Below, piece after piece: positions 12,031-22,984 of a DNA stretch of 64,000 bases. Position numbers and translations under genes: made by a program. The stretch comes from Haemaphysalis longicornis (lineage: Eukaryota > Arthropoda > Arachnida > Ixodida > Ixodidae). Where the stretch lies: positions 149,277,309-149,341,308 of the forward strand of contig CM023454.1 in assembly GCA_013339765.2 (NCBI GenBank). Reading direction: 5' to 3'. Every line of letters begins with the position of its first letter. Positions within the stretch are counted from its first letter, which is position 1. A model generated the notes under the pieces. The model did no database searches and was not told where the DNA came from. It was given only the letters and a program-made list of their open reading frames with translations.

Positions 12031-12602
12031 GAACCAAGGGAGCGGCGAGTCACCATTGTGGGCGACTCGAACATGCGCAGGGCAAAGCAGGTGATTACAA
12101 AGAGGGTAGGTGAGGACAACAGAGTTAAGGCTAGCACGCTCCCTGGAAAGATGGTTAGCGTGGTGATGGAGAAGGCGAAAGAGCAGGTGTGGGACACAAT
12201 GACAGAGAAGCACCTAGTGGTGATAATGGAGGGCTTAAACGGCGTGCTTCAGGGAAGAGGACGAGGCATAGCGAAGCAGGTGGCGAAGGGGGTCAATGAA
12301 CTCCGGGCGATTTCGGACGACGTCCAGATCGCGGTCTGCACGGTGCTGGAAGTTGAGGGCAGAGAAGGCCACGTAGCAAGGCAGTGGTAGAAGCGAACCG
12401 GGAAATTTGGACGCTCGCTAAATCAATGAATTTTGAAGTGGTTGACCTCAACCGGGAAGTGCACCGTGCGGGCCGGGGCCGGGCGTTAGTGAGGGACGGA
12501 GTACATTTCACTGAGGGCGTAGCGGAGCCGGTAGGGAGGCGAGTAGCTGCGCGGGTGGTAGCTTTTTTAGGGGGGCCTAGAGCATCCCGGAAGCTGGACT
12601 AA
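12031..12602 (+). pseudogene. LINE ORF1 fragment with SGNH/GDSL esterase-like domain
   Basis: Reads TIVGDSNMRRAKQ (block I, with the G-D-S nucleophile motif) and later RDGVHFTE (block V Asp-x-x-His), as in the esterase domains found in ORF1 of CR1-type LINEs. A central LVVIMEGLNGVLQGRGR corresponds to the glycine/asparagine block region. The frame shifts once near 12370: 12058-12390 and 12384-12602 are successive halves. The start at 12031 is approximate because upstream residues are low-complexity. In such LINEs the domain is thought to assist membrane or RNP interactions. Confidence 0.75.
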
Positions 12603-12824
12603 ATAACAGGCACAGTGAAAATGCGACAGGGACAAGCGATTGCGATCGAAGTCGAATGTATAGCGCAAAGGAAAGTACCAAAGTTAGCACACAGGGCGCA
12701 CAAAAGCTGAGAAAGGGGCATGAGGTAGCAATGCACGTGAGCGAGGAGGCAAGCGACATCCCCCCGGTGACCGACTCTTATCCGAAACATCGGAAACAGA
12801 ATTAACCGCAAGAAAAAGGGTGGG

Positions 12825-15800
12825 GTGACTAAGATCAACTACATAAACATGCACGGTGGCAGATCACGGGAAAAATGGTTAGAAGTTCGGAGTCAACTAG
12901 AAAAAGAAAAAACTGAAGTATATGCCTTTACAGAAACTTTTCTTCGATATTTAGAAGAGCCCCCAGCAATGCATGAATATATATGGCAAGGCTGTAACAG
13001 AATGGTAGGTACTAGAAGGGGGGGAGGGGTCGGCATGCTTATTCAACAGGGAGCCAATTGGCGCAGAGTAAACGAAAACTGCGAAGAACATATGCGGGTT
13101 AAGGGCGCGATAGCGGGAAGAGAAACGCTGTTGGGAGTCGCCTATCTGTGGTCAGGTGGGAGGGTAGAGAAAAGAATGAAAAACTGGTAGGATGCATTAA
13201 GCGGGACCGCGATCAGTTAAGACAATCGGGAGAAGTAATTCTAGTGGGAGACATGAAAGGCCCGCATTGAGGACCCGGACGGATACACAGACCGCAACGG
13301 CAAACTCGTACTAGATATGTGTGAAGAGCATAATCTAATTGTAGTAAACAGAGAGAATAAATGTGAGGGACAAATTACTTGGGAACTAGGGGAAAAGCAG
13401 TCCAGTATAGACTACAGCCTCCTTTCAGAAGGAGTGTATGAAAGGTTGACCCTAATGGTAATAGATGAAATAGGTGCCCACAGCTTAGGAAGTGACCTAA
13501 GACGCGTGATAACATTGACTTTTGGAAAAATGGAAGTTCAAAACCAGAAAACGGTGGTACACGACTGGAAATTAAACGATCAGCAAATGGCTTATATTGC
13601 CGAAAGCCTGGAGACGGATGTCGATAGACAACCTACGAAAGATGGGGAATACAGCGAACAGATTGGTTTCATTCAAGGAAAGATAAGGAACGCGAAAGAA
13701 CGCAACTACTGGAAAGGAAAAAGAAAACATAGAAGCTGGTGGAACAAGGAAATCAAGGAAGCTATAACACAAAGGCAGCAAGCCTCGAGAGAGCACAGGG
13801 AAGCCAAGCGACTGGGAAGGCAAAGAGAGGAAATAACTTTGAAGTGGAATTGGTACCGCCTTAAGAAGCTGGAAGTACAAAAACTTGTACAGCAAAAGCT
13901 TAAACGAGAAAGTGAGCGATGGGTCTCGAATATACGGGCAAAGGATAAAGGCGCGCGAGAAAGTTTTGGAATCATGTAAAGGAAGTAAGGAACAAGACCG
14001 AAGTACAACATCATGTCATAAATGGCGAAGGCCAGGTACTAAAAGGGGAAGAAGCGGCATTTCACATACGCTCAATGATACAAGAGAAGCCCAGAAGAAC
14101 GGAGAGAGGGCTACAGCATTCAGGGAGTGGGGAAGCGAAGTGCGTACCGATAGAGAGCTAAAGTTGGAGAATCTAAACTGGAAAAAAGCCGAAGAAAATG
14201 TTCCAGCTAATACGGCAAACTAGGGACGGATGAAAGTCCTATACGGCTGGTCAACCTACTGGGTCCAAAAAGCAAGGCACAACTGATTTGAGCAGTCGAA
14301 AAAGTGATAAAAACTAAGCAAGTACCGGACAATTGGCGTAAGAGCAGGATGAAGATGATATATAAAGGTAAAGGAGACATGGCTGATGCCAATTCGTACA
14401 GGCCCATCACAGTTACCTCAGTGGCATACAGGCTGGCAATGCAAGCTATAAAAGCGGGACTACAGGCGTGGATAGAGGGGAACAGTATACTGGGAGAACT
14501 ACAAAATGGTTTCAGACGAGACAGACGCTTAGAGCACCAATTTATTTGTCCTAACCCAATGTCAATGGCTCAGGAGCGACCACTATGGATAGCATTTCTC
14601 GATATAAAGGGAGCCTACGACAACGTAGATAGAGAACTTCTATAAACGCTACTTGAGCGGGAGGGAGTATGCCAGGACTTTATGCAGCTGTTGCGGGGAA
14701 TTTACAATGAGAGCGAGGTGCAAATTACCTGGGAGGACCAAAAGGGCACGGAACCGGTAGTCACAAAGAGAGGTTTAAAGCACGGTTGTCCTCTGTCGCC
14801 ATTGCTGTTCATGCTGTACATGGCTAGACTAGAAAGAAAGCTTGGACAGGAAGTGGTACAACATATCCCGGGACTAATATATGCAGATGACATAGTACTA
14901 CTAGCAGATAGCAAACAGTGTCTGCAACAGCTCACTGATATCTGCGGGGAAGAAGCCACTGAACTGGGGTTAGAGTTTACCACAGCAAAGTCGGGAGTTC
15001 TAGTTTTAAATGACAACGCCGTAACGAATGGGTATTCGTTCAAAAAGCAGCAATACCGTGGGTAACGGAATACAAATATCTGGGCATATGGCTTAACGAA
15101 GGTCAGGCGTATCTAAAACTCATGAGGGAGCATTAAGAATGAAAGGCAGAAGAAACGCCTGAAGCACAGAGCACTGTGCCGATATAACAGATATGAAGTA
15201 GTGAGAGGAATCTGGAAGGGAGTAATGGTACCAGCACTCACCTTTTCAAACGCAGTAGTGTGTGTCAAATCACAGATTCAATCAGGAATATAAGTACATC
15301 AGATGGCCGTAGGTCGATTGGCATTAGGAGCACACAGTAAAACAACAAATGAGGCAGTGCAGGGACACATGGGATGGGCATCTTCGAAGTGAGAGAAGCC
15401 CAGAGCAAAATATGTTGTGAAGAACGACTTAGAAATATGGATGATCAGAGATAGGCGGCCAAAGTGTTACGGTATCTTTACATGGAAAGCGTGGACACAC
15501 AATGGAGGAAAAAAACCAGAAGGCTCAGGACAAAATATATGAAACCTGGAAGTGCAGGGGAAACGACCAAGGCAATAAAAAATGAAGTGAAAGAAACAGA
15601 GACAACGACCTGCAAAAAGAGGATGGATGCGAAGAAGTCCTTAGATATCTACACGATCGCTAAGCTGCAGATCACAAGGGAAAACGTATTCGATAATACC
15701 AAAGGGAGTGCATTGCTTTTTGAAGCCCGAGCGGGTTGCTTGCGGACAAAAACGCTTATCCGCGAGCCGGTACAGGAAGAACTATGCGCAGGCTGCGGAA

Positions 15801-16033
15801 ATCAGCCAGAAACTATGCGACATATTGTAACGGAGTGCAAAAGTATCCGTCCAGTCCTCAGTGATGGAGCCATCCAGCTTCCGGAAGCCCTTGGCTTTAA
15901 GGTTAGCGGAAAAGTCAACTGGACAGCAGTAGAGGTTAGTAAAAGAAGGTTAGAATGTTGGTCGGAAAAGAGCAGAGAACAATCTGGGAAGACATGCGAA
16001 CAAAGAAGTCAGACTAGCACGAAAATTTCGTAA
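12825..16033 (+). pseudogene. LINE ORF2 (endonuclease-RT), multiply broken
   Basis: Starts INYINMHGG with an endonuclease half open to 13190 (AFTETFL, GGGVGMLIQQG), then a frameshift through LVGDMKG, where copy 1 has VGDMNAH. Continues 13317-13979 with SSIDYSLLS and GSDLRR; the catalytic His of GSDH is Leu here. RT segments lie at 14304-14645 (QNGFRRDRR, FLDIKGAYDNV) and 14682-15065 (RGLKHGCPLSP, YADDIVLLA), and the C-terminal region at 15464-16033 has a Cys/His knuckle (LCAGCGNQPETMRHIVTEC). At least five frameshifts or stops. Confidence 0.85.
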
Positions 16034-16669
16034 AAGTATTTTCTTTTTAGTTTGACATTATTTTTTTATTTATTTTGTTTGTATTTTTTGGCGAGGTGAT
16101 TGTACAGTGGCGTTGCGACTAAGGCCGCTGTGCAAAGCCACCCCGTTAAAAAGGGGAAGCCACTGAGCATCATCATCATCAGGTCTTGCAGTCAGCAACG
16201 ACGTGGCGAAGCGCACCTAATAGATTACATTCGGCCGCGTACTGTGTGTGGGAAAGCATTCTTACGGGGTGCCGTTTTGAAACGTGGCCGGGTTGCTCTT
16301 CTTGTCCCTGGCAGCCTGCGTCCGCAGGACATCAAGATCCGGCTGGGCGAGTGGGACGTGAACAGGGACGACGAGTTCTACGCGCACGTGGAGAAGCAGG
16401 CGGCGCAGGTGGTTCATCCACCCGAGTTCTTCCCGGGAAATTGAATAACGACCTGGCGCTTGTCCGGCTCGACTCGCCCGTGGACCTCAACCTGCCGCAC
16501 ATCGGCGCCGCCTGCCTGCCCGAGCCCCGGGAGAGCTTCGAGGGACACCGCTGCTGGGTCACCGGCTGGGGCAAGGACGCCTTCGGTGAGCCCCCTCCTC
16601 TTCCTTCTCCGCTGTGCGCTCCAGGCAGCGGGCCGTGAGTGACGTTGAATGTGGGCACGCGGGCCGGCT
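14177..16669 (+). repeat. Segmental duplication, left copy
   Basis: Nearly identical (estimated by eye about 98%) to 19139-21639. Both contain the second half of LINE ORF2, its ATC tail, the splice acceptor, protease exon 3 and the start of intron 3. Homology starts at ACTGGAAAAAAGCCGAAG and ends at GGGCCGGCT. The left copy carries more frameshifts, both in the LINE and in the exon. Confidence 0.92.
16315..16585 (+). pseudogene. Serine protease homologue, broken duplicate of exon 3
   Basis: Same acceptor (ccctggcag) and donor (GTGAGC at 16586) as the intact exon at 21284-21555. Near 16410 an added T and a missing C replace Ile-His-Pro by His-Pro-Pro, and at about 16441 one T of the AAATTTG run is lost, producing an immediate stop after FFPGN. 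Splicing it in, alone or with the intact exon, would truncate the protein before the catalytic Asp. Either a genuine pseudo-exon or an unresolved second haplotype in the assembly. Confidence 0.85.
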
Positions 16670-16689
16670 CTAGAGATAGACGTGTGTTA

Positions 16690-17270
16690 ACTGCGATGGA
16701 ACCCAACCGGAGGTCCCACCACAAGCGACCCCCAAAACACTGCACGGACCCACGACGTGAGAAAACCTCAAAGTGCGACGAAATTATGACCACATGCGCT
16801 TCCAAGACATTGCAAAAGGGAGTGCACGGGATCAGGAGTAGAGAACAAAATATTGGGGCGGACCAAATCGATGACCTTGAGTGGAAAAACAGAAAACTCA
16901 ACCTAGAATTTCACGGCATCCTGGTGCCGGACGTTCAAGGCGAATGGAGTGGCAGCAAAAATTGACGTGCCACTGTGATGTCGTCCATTGCTGCGCACCA
17001 GCAGCGACGCATGAGGTTCCAGGAATCGTTAATCGAGACGGTTCTGTGAGCAATGGAGGCGAACTGCGCAAGTTGAACGATCGGCGCTACATTCTTAAAA
17101 ACACAACAAAGAGAACTCGTGCCCTGTTTGCAGACGCCAAACAATGCGCCTAGAATCACAACCACGAGCATGTTTGGCACGGACACACCAAGATGTGTGT
17201 CAAACTGGTCGATGGAGGCCGAGCGTTTTATGTGCGCTGTAAAACGGACCTAGATGCCTCATGGTAATAA
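16690..17270 (+). pseudogene. LINE ORF1 (L1/Transposase_22-like) remnant
   Basis: Reads IDDLEWKNRKLNLEFHGI, typical of the coiled-coil to RRM transition in ORF1 proteins of L1-like elements. After a frameshift it continues through a basic CTD-like segment (NTTKRTRALFADAK) ending in HVWHGHTKMCVKLVDG and FYVRCKTDLD. Two or more frameshifts. It lies in the single-copy spacer between the duplicated segments. Assigned by pattern; clade not certain. Confidence 0.55.
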
Positions 17271-17610
17271 CCGGCAACTTTCTGCTACTCCTGTTGTTTT
17301 TTACATTCGTCGCTTCGCGCTTAATCTTCGTGTGACTTCCTCCGAATTTTATCATCAATTAAAGCATAGTGACAGCATTGGTCTAGTTCATAATAAAACA
17401 TCTCGTTTCATCGAAAATCTGCCCCCCTACGTGTGAGGCACGACGTTTGCGGCCTTTGTTTGGATATGGTATCGGTTGTACTTTATTCTGGACGACCAAG
17501 CTAGTGTTGGTCCAGCTTTTATTGAAAAATATGCCCGGCATGAAATGTTGCAATGTTCCAAGTTCAATCGAGAACGAATTCATCCGCTTTTTATCAAGAT
17601 ATAATAGTAC
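17271..17610. other. Spacer, nothing firm
   Basis: A short open frame around 17254-17436 reads IGLVHNKTSRFI, weakly like the NRASRFI block near the C-terminus of CR1/L2-type LINE ORF2, but it is too short to call. Confidence 0.25.
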
Positions 17611-17870
17611 AGTAATCCCTCGTTAACTCTCTCGTTATGATGTAAAATCAGCTGAAAATTTCGAGATAAGCCGAGCGAAATGGGGAAAATTTGTGGCCAG
17701 GTCAGTGAAATCTCAGCTAGTGGCGGCGGTAAAAGCTACACCGCACAGGGAAACTTCCGTAATAGAGGGAAACCAAGTGGCAGGAAAAGCAAAGTTTGGA
17801 TACAGTCGATGCCGGATATATCCAACTTCAAGGGGATCGCGAATAGTTCGATATATGGATAATTGAAAAT
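17611..17870. mobile_element. pogo/Tigger-like terminal fragment(s)
   Basis: CAGTAATCCCTCGTTAAC at 17611 follows a TA and resembles Tigger-type inverted-repeat starts. A second segment at about 17800-17865 (CAGTCGATGCCGGATATATC, then AATAGTTCGATATATGG) has the alternating 'TCGA/ATATC' texture of non-autonomous pogo/Tigger ends. No transposase frame. A similar start occurs at 44189. Confidence 0.35.
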
Positions 17871-18059
17871 ATAAAACATGCAATCTCAAGACTCCGCACA
17901 GCGTTCCGATATCGCGACCAGCGGTACCTTGCTGATTTGCTCCTCAAAGCGCAAAAAATACGAAACACGGCGCAACGACCATCGCAGTTTCATGAGCACA
18001 AACAAAGTCCGCGAGCTTCGCCTGATTCACCTTCTGCGTCATGAAACCCTCGAAAGCTT

Positions 18060-19138
18060 ACTAGCGCCATTGAAATAAGAAAGCCCGGCGCCGTCCACTG
18101 AGCCCACGGCCGCGAATTTCGCTGAAAGCTACGCAGGCTCTGCTGCCGTAGGCGGTCGGGAACGTCGTCAGGGTGCCCAACGAGGTCCGCTTCTTCGGCA
18201 TCGGCGATGCCGTATCGTTGCGATGCGCCGCAGCCGGCACGTTGCCGTCAACACGTACGAACTTACGTGCAGTTTCGGCGTCCTGAATGGCGCATGGTAA
18301 GTGGCTCCGGTACCTGATTCACTCTCGCGGCATTAAACACCGTCGTCTCCTGTGTCGGAACATGCCTTGTCTGTCGCCGCAACGAAGCCGCTTTCTGAAA
18401 CCAGCCGCAGGAAGGCGCACACGAACGGCCGGGTGGCGGCACGTGCGCCTTCGTGAAAAAACCGCAGCAGCGAGTGCGGTTTTTTCACGCCCGCGTCGAC
18501 GATTCCGCGCGCGCGCGGCAGATCTGTGACGCGCGACGCGCGCAGCAGTGGGAGGAGCCTGACGACTTGCGCCAACGGGGAGGCGCGCTCCTGGCGGCAG
18601 TTTCAACCGCTAGAGACCGCCCGCTGGGTGCGCCAGAGATTCTTAGGCGTTTGTTTAGTCTTACCAGCCTGGCAGTTACTGCGTGGGCGCTTTCACAAGC
18701 GTCGCGGATGGTGTTCTATAAAAGGAGCTGATAATGTGGGTGTTTTCGCCCACACTATGACCTTTTTAAGCGCACAAGCAACTTCGTGTGTCCATTGGGC
18801 GGCAACTAAAAGAGCGTCCAGAAGCTCGAGCTCCCCACACCACTCCGCGGCCGAAGCCGCCGCCATGTTGCCTCCGCCGGCCGCGCCGCGCCCAACAGGA
18901 AACGCTCCATGCGGTTCACGCTTAGTTTGCTGCGCAGTGTCGTGCTCAAACGGGCTGCAAGAACTTTCGAATTTCGAACGCCTCAGCAGCCGACGACTGC
19001 TTTTCACTGGCCTCCACCCGCCTAAAAATGTCCGCATTCGTCGGTGAATGCGAATTCTTCCGTAGTTTTCGCGACCATGGGTCCGAAAATACGCCGCCAC
19101 GAACGATGTAGCGAACTTTGCCTTGTGTCCCCTCTTTT
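18060..19138. other. GC-rich, CpG-rich segment with hairpin
   Basis: Marked GC and CpG enrichment compared with the surrounding intron. It contains a perfect 15-bp inverted repeat (arms 18452-18466 and 18475-18489, loop GCAGCGAG). ATGGCGCATGGTAAGTGG at 18287 mimics a start codon plus splice donor. No reading frame shows a recognisable domain on either strand. It could be an unclassified repeat or an intronic CpG island. Confidence 0.4.
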
Positions 19139-21150
19139 ACTGGAAAAAAGCCGAAGAAAATGTTCCAGCTAATACGGGAACAGGGACGGATGAAAGTCCT
19201 ATACGGCTGGTCAACCTACTGGGTACAAAAAGCAAGGCACAACTGATTTGAGCAGTCGAAAAAGTGATAAAAACTAAGCAAGTACCGGACAATTGGCGTA
19301 AGAGCAGGATGAAGATGATATATAAAGGTAAAGGAGACATGGCTGATGCCAATTTGTACAGGCCCATCACAGTTACCTCAGTGGCATACAGGCTGGCAAT
19401 GCAAGCTATAAAAGCGGAACTACAGGCGTGGATAGAGGGGAACAGTATACTGGGAGAACTACAAAATGGTTTCAGACGAGACAGACGCTTAGAGCACAAT
19501 TTATTTGTCCTAACCCAATGTCAATGGCTCAGGAGCGACCACTATGGATAGCATTTCTCGATATAAAGGGAGCCTACGACAACGTAGATAGAGAACTTCT
19601 ATGGAGCATACTTGAGCGGGAGGGAGTATGCCAGGACTTTATGCAGCTGTTGCAGGGAATTTACAATGAGAGCGAGGTGCAAATTACCTGGGAGGACCAA
19701 AAGGGCACGGAACCGGTAGTCACAAAGAGAGGTTTAAAGCACGGTTGTCCTCTGTCGCCATTGCTGTTCATGCTGTACATGGCTAGACTAGAAAGAAAGC
19801 TTGGACAGGAAGTGGTACAACATATCCCGGGACTAATATATGCAGATGACATAGTACTACTAGCAGATAGCAAACAGTGTCTGCAACAGCTCACTGATAT
19901 CTGCGGGGAAGAAGCCACTGAACTGGGGTTAGACTTTACCACAGCAAAGTCGGGAGTTCTAGTTTTAAATGACAACGCCCGTAACGAATGGGTATTCGTT
20001 CAAAAAGCAGCAATACCGTGGGTAACGGAATACAAATATCTGGGCATATGGTTAAACGAAGGTCAGGCGTATCTAAAAACTCATGAGGAGCATTTAACAA
20101 TGAAAGGCAGAAGAAACGCCTCTATAATGAAGCACAGAACAGTGTGGGGATATAACAGATATGAAGTAGTGAGAGGAATCTGGAAGGGAGTAATGGTACC
20201 AGCACTCACCTTTTCAAACGCAGTAGTGTGTGTCAAATCACAGATTCAATCAGGAATAGAAGTAAATCAGAGGGCCGTAGGTCGATTGGCATTAGGAGCA
20301 CACAGTAAAACAACAAATGAGGCAGTGCAGGGACACATGGGATGGGCATCTTCGAAGTGAGAGAAGCCCAGAGCAAAATATGTTGTGAAGAACGACTTAG
20401 AAATATGGATGATCAGAGATAGGCGGCCAAAGTGTTACGGTATCTTTACATGGAAAGCGTGGACACACAATGGAGGAAAAAAAACCAGAAGGCTCAGGAC
20501 AAAATATATGAACCCTGGAAGTGCAGGGGAAACGACCAAGGCAAGAAAAAATGAGGTGAAAGAAACAGAGACAACGACCTGGAAAAAGAGGATGGATGCG
20601 AAGAAGCCCTTAGATATCTACACGATCGCTAAGCAGGAGATCACAAGGGAAAAATTATTCGATAATACCAAAGGGAGTGCATTGCTTTTTGAAGCACGAG
20701 CGGGTTGCTTGCGGACAAAAACGCTAATCCGCGAGCCCGTACAGGAAGAACTATGCGCAGGCTGCGGAAATCAGCCAGAAACTATGCGACATATTGTAAC
20801 GGAGTGCAAAAGTATCCGTCCAGTCCTCAGTGATGGAGCCATCCAGCTTCCTGAAGCCCTTGGCTTTAAGGTTAGCGGAAAAGTCAACTGGACAGCAGTA
20901 GAGCTTAGTAAAAGAAGGTTAGAATGTTGGTCGGAAAAGAGCAGAGAACAATCTGGGAAGACATGCGAACGAAGAAGTCAGACTAGCACGAAAATTTCGT
21001 AAAAGTATTTTCTTTTTAGTTTGACATTATTTTTTTATTTATTTTGTTTGTATTTTTTGGCGAGGTGATTGTACAGTGGCGTTGCGACTAAGGCCGCTGT
21101 GCAAAGCCACCCCGTTAAAAGGGGGAAGCCACTGAGCATCATCATCATCA
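19139..21150 (+). pseudogene. LINE ORF2 3' half (RT plus C-terminal knuckle) and ATC tail
   Basis: RT motifs SYRPITVTS-like (Ser to Leu in NLYRP), FLDIKGAYDNV, RGLKHGCPLSP and YADDIVLLA in one 310-codon frame (19428-20360), then a frameshift into 20385-21002 with the CAGCGNQPETMRHIVTEC knuckle. Followed by a 3' UTR and the CATCATCATCATCA tail at 21137-21150, 134 bp before exon 3. It has no 5' half: the duplication boundary cuts through the ORF. Confidence 0.85.
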
Positions 21151-21283
21151 GGTCTTGCAGTCTGCAACGACGTGGCGAAGCGCACCTCATAGATTACATT
21201 CGGCCGCGTACTGTGTGTGGGAAAGCATTCTTACGGGGTGCCGTTTTGAGACGTGGCTGGGTTGCTCTTCTTGTCCCTGGCAG

Positions 21284-21555
21284 CCTGCGTCCGCAGGACA
21301 TCAAGATCCGGCTGGGCGAGTGGGACGTGAACAGGGACGACGAGTTCTACGCGCACGTGGAGAAGCAGGCGGCGCAGGTGGTCATCCACCCCGAGTTCTT
21401 CCCGGGAAATTTGAATAACGACCTGGCGCTTGTCCGGCTCGACTCGCCCGTGGACCTCAACCTGCCGCACATCGGCGCCGCCTGCCTGCCCGAGCCCCGG
21501 GAGAGCTTCGAGGGACACCGCTGCTGGGTCACCGGCTGGGGCAAGGACGCCTTCG
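21284..21555 (+). CDS. Serine protease homologue, exon 3 (catalytic Asp exon)
   Basis: A 272-nt exon; acceptor cag at 21281-21283, donor GTGAGC at 21556, entering in phase 2 and leaving in phase 1. The translation runs from LRPQDIKIRLGEWDV through VVIHPEFFPGNLNNDLALVR (catalytic Asp in NNDLALV, equivalent to the Asp of DIALL) to HRCWVTGWGKDAFG. The length and CWVTGWG block are normal for the family. LGEWDV and GKDAFG are typical of masquerade-like/clip-domain serine protease homologues. The LINE 3' tail ends only about 130 bp upstream of the acceptor, so the polypyrimidine tract (cttcttgtccctggcag) has been kept despite the nearby insertion. Confidence 0.92.
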
Positions 21556-21878
21556 GTGAGCCCCCTCCTCTTCCTTCTCCGCAGCGCGCTCCGAGCAGCG
21601 GGCCGTGAGTGGCGTTGAATGTGGGCACGCGGGCCGGCTGTTTTTACATCATGTCATTTAATTAGACTGCGAGCTACGTTCGGTGATCAAATGTGGATTT
21701 CCCGTCACGCCAGAGCGCTTTCGCCGGAGGATTGGTTCGGCTCGCGGCTCGCCGCTCGCGGCGAGCTGGCTCGCGGCGAGCATTCCGGAAGCCGCGTCCG
21801 TTGAATCACACGATGCTGGTGCCGGGGCCGTATCACGATCGGTCAGGCATTGTGACTGCTTCCCCCGCATAGCTTTTT

Positions 21879-22222
21879 AAATGCAGAGCATTTCAGTAAC
21901 TCACGATGTCACCCGCGTTGTCCCGTCGTAGTCCGCACCGTCGTTGTCCTCACCCCTCCCCCTACACTATATAAAAGAAAATATCATCCGGCGCCAGGTT
22001 TCGATCCCTCGACCCTGCGGGCGGAACGCAATGTACATGGTACTCTACCCACTGTGCCACAGAGCCGACACAGAATGGGACGCTACGGACGCGCCTTATA
22101 TTGTTGACTCATTCAAATTACTGCTGACGAGCGCTCTTTCGTCAGCAGTTGCCACAAGTGCAAGAACATTAACGTAATGCAAACTACTTAACGTCGTGCG
22201 CCCCCGGAAATGCTCTGCATTT
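21879..22222. mobile_element. Short TIR element (AAATGCAGAGCATTTC) with internal tRNA-like segment
   Basis: A 344-bp unit with perfect 16-bp inverted ends, AAATGCAGAGCATTTC (21879-21894) and GAAATGCTCTGCATTT (22207-22222). The TIR is itself nearly palindromic. No transposase. A tRNA-like block lies inside on the minus strand (21990-22066). A second inverted pair, CTGCTGACGA / TCGTCAGCAG, occurs at about 22121-22147. Confidence 0.75.
21990..22066 (-). other. tRNA-like sequence (box A and B) inside TIR element
   Basis: On the minus strand: TGGCACAGTGGGTAGAGTA (box A-like, D arm) and, about 34 nt later, GGATCGAAACC (degenerate box B). The acceptor stem is not convincing, so it is not called as a functional tRNA gene. 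Confidence 0.5.
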
Positions 22223-22355
22223 GATCGTGCCCCTCGCGAGGGGGATGTTTATACAGGAACTCCTACTTCTAGCGGACTCCTGGCGCCCTCTTTCTGCCAT
22301 TGTAGAGACTATGAGGCGGTCTTCGAAGGGCGCCAAATTTGAATTCTACAAAATT

Positions 22356-22376
22356 CCCCCCCCCCCCCCCCCCCCC
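22356..22376. repeat. Poly(C) tract
   Basis: Uninterrupted run of 21 C. Immediately 3' is CTCGAATCCTGCCGG-like sequence (about 22411), a possible box B relic. Confidence 0.9.
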
Positions 22377-22984
22377 ACTTTTGCCGAATGCGATTTCTTC
22401 GTATGACACAGACACAGGCTCGAATCCTGCCGGTGCCTGCGTGATTTTTTCCGATTGTGAATGCTATGCGCACGGACGCGGACTGACATTGTGCGGTCCT
22501 CAGGTACTCCGCACCATAGAGTTTCTTACAATATACACTAGAGAGGAATGAGAGAGAGAGAAACAACTTGTATGAGAGGAATCTGGGCGCTTAGCGTCTA
22601 TGCGGGCTACAATCAAGGCCGTCTGTGTCGTCATGCCAACCGCCATTGGGTCATGCGCTCGCCTAAATTTCATCATTGGCTTGGATTGAAACGTATTAGT
22701 GACCGCAAATTTAAACAAACTTCCACAAGAACGCGAAAAATAGTATGCAATTATGTAAGAAAAAAATATAGCAGGCTGTTTTAAAACTAAGAAAAAAGGA
22801 GATAAAGCGTATTTTTGCGGAACGTTTGTTCCTGATATTTTGCAGGCCGAGGTGGTAGTTACGAACAATGTTAATATTTGGGGAGGAAACTTAATTTTCA
22901 GCTTTGAAGGCGTTCCGAGCGACATTTTCGCCAGTGTCTTTCACATCTAAGTATGCGCCATCACCGCTTGGCGGTATATGCGTG

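Larger units (their letters stand above)
11926..16181 (+). mobile_element. Decayed LINE, copy 2, with ORF1 esterase-like domain
   Basis: Starts directly after the ATC tail of copy 1, within ORF1, and contains the C-terminal part of ORF1, a ~220-bp inter-ORF spacer, ORF2 (12825-16033) and a 3' UTR with the tail CATCATCATCATCA at 16168-16181. The part from 14177 onward belongs to a segment duplicated at 19139. An SGNH-type ORF1 plus a microsatellite 3' tail points to the CR1/L2-like group rather than R2 or I; the clade is inference. Confidence 0.82.
19139..21639 (+). repeat. Segmental duplication, right copy (contains the intact exon 3)
   Basis: Right-hand partner of 14177-16669. The LINE part is better preserved and exon 3 is open. 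The flanks on both sides differ from those of the left copy, so this is not a simple tandem duplication unless the following spacer was lost. Confidence 0.92.

Noticed and set aside
18526..19047. 173-codon frame with CCAVSCSN, reminiscent of a THAP finger start
   Set aside because: Only the first CxxxC-like spacing is present; the conserved W, P and C2H spacing of THAP domains is missing, and the region is GC-rich with frames open on both strands.
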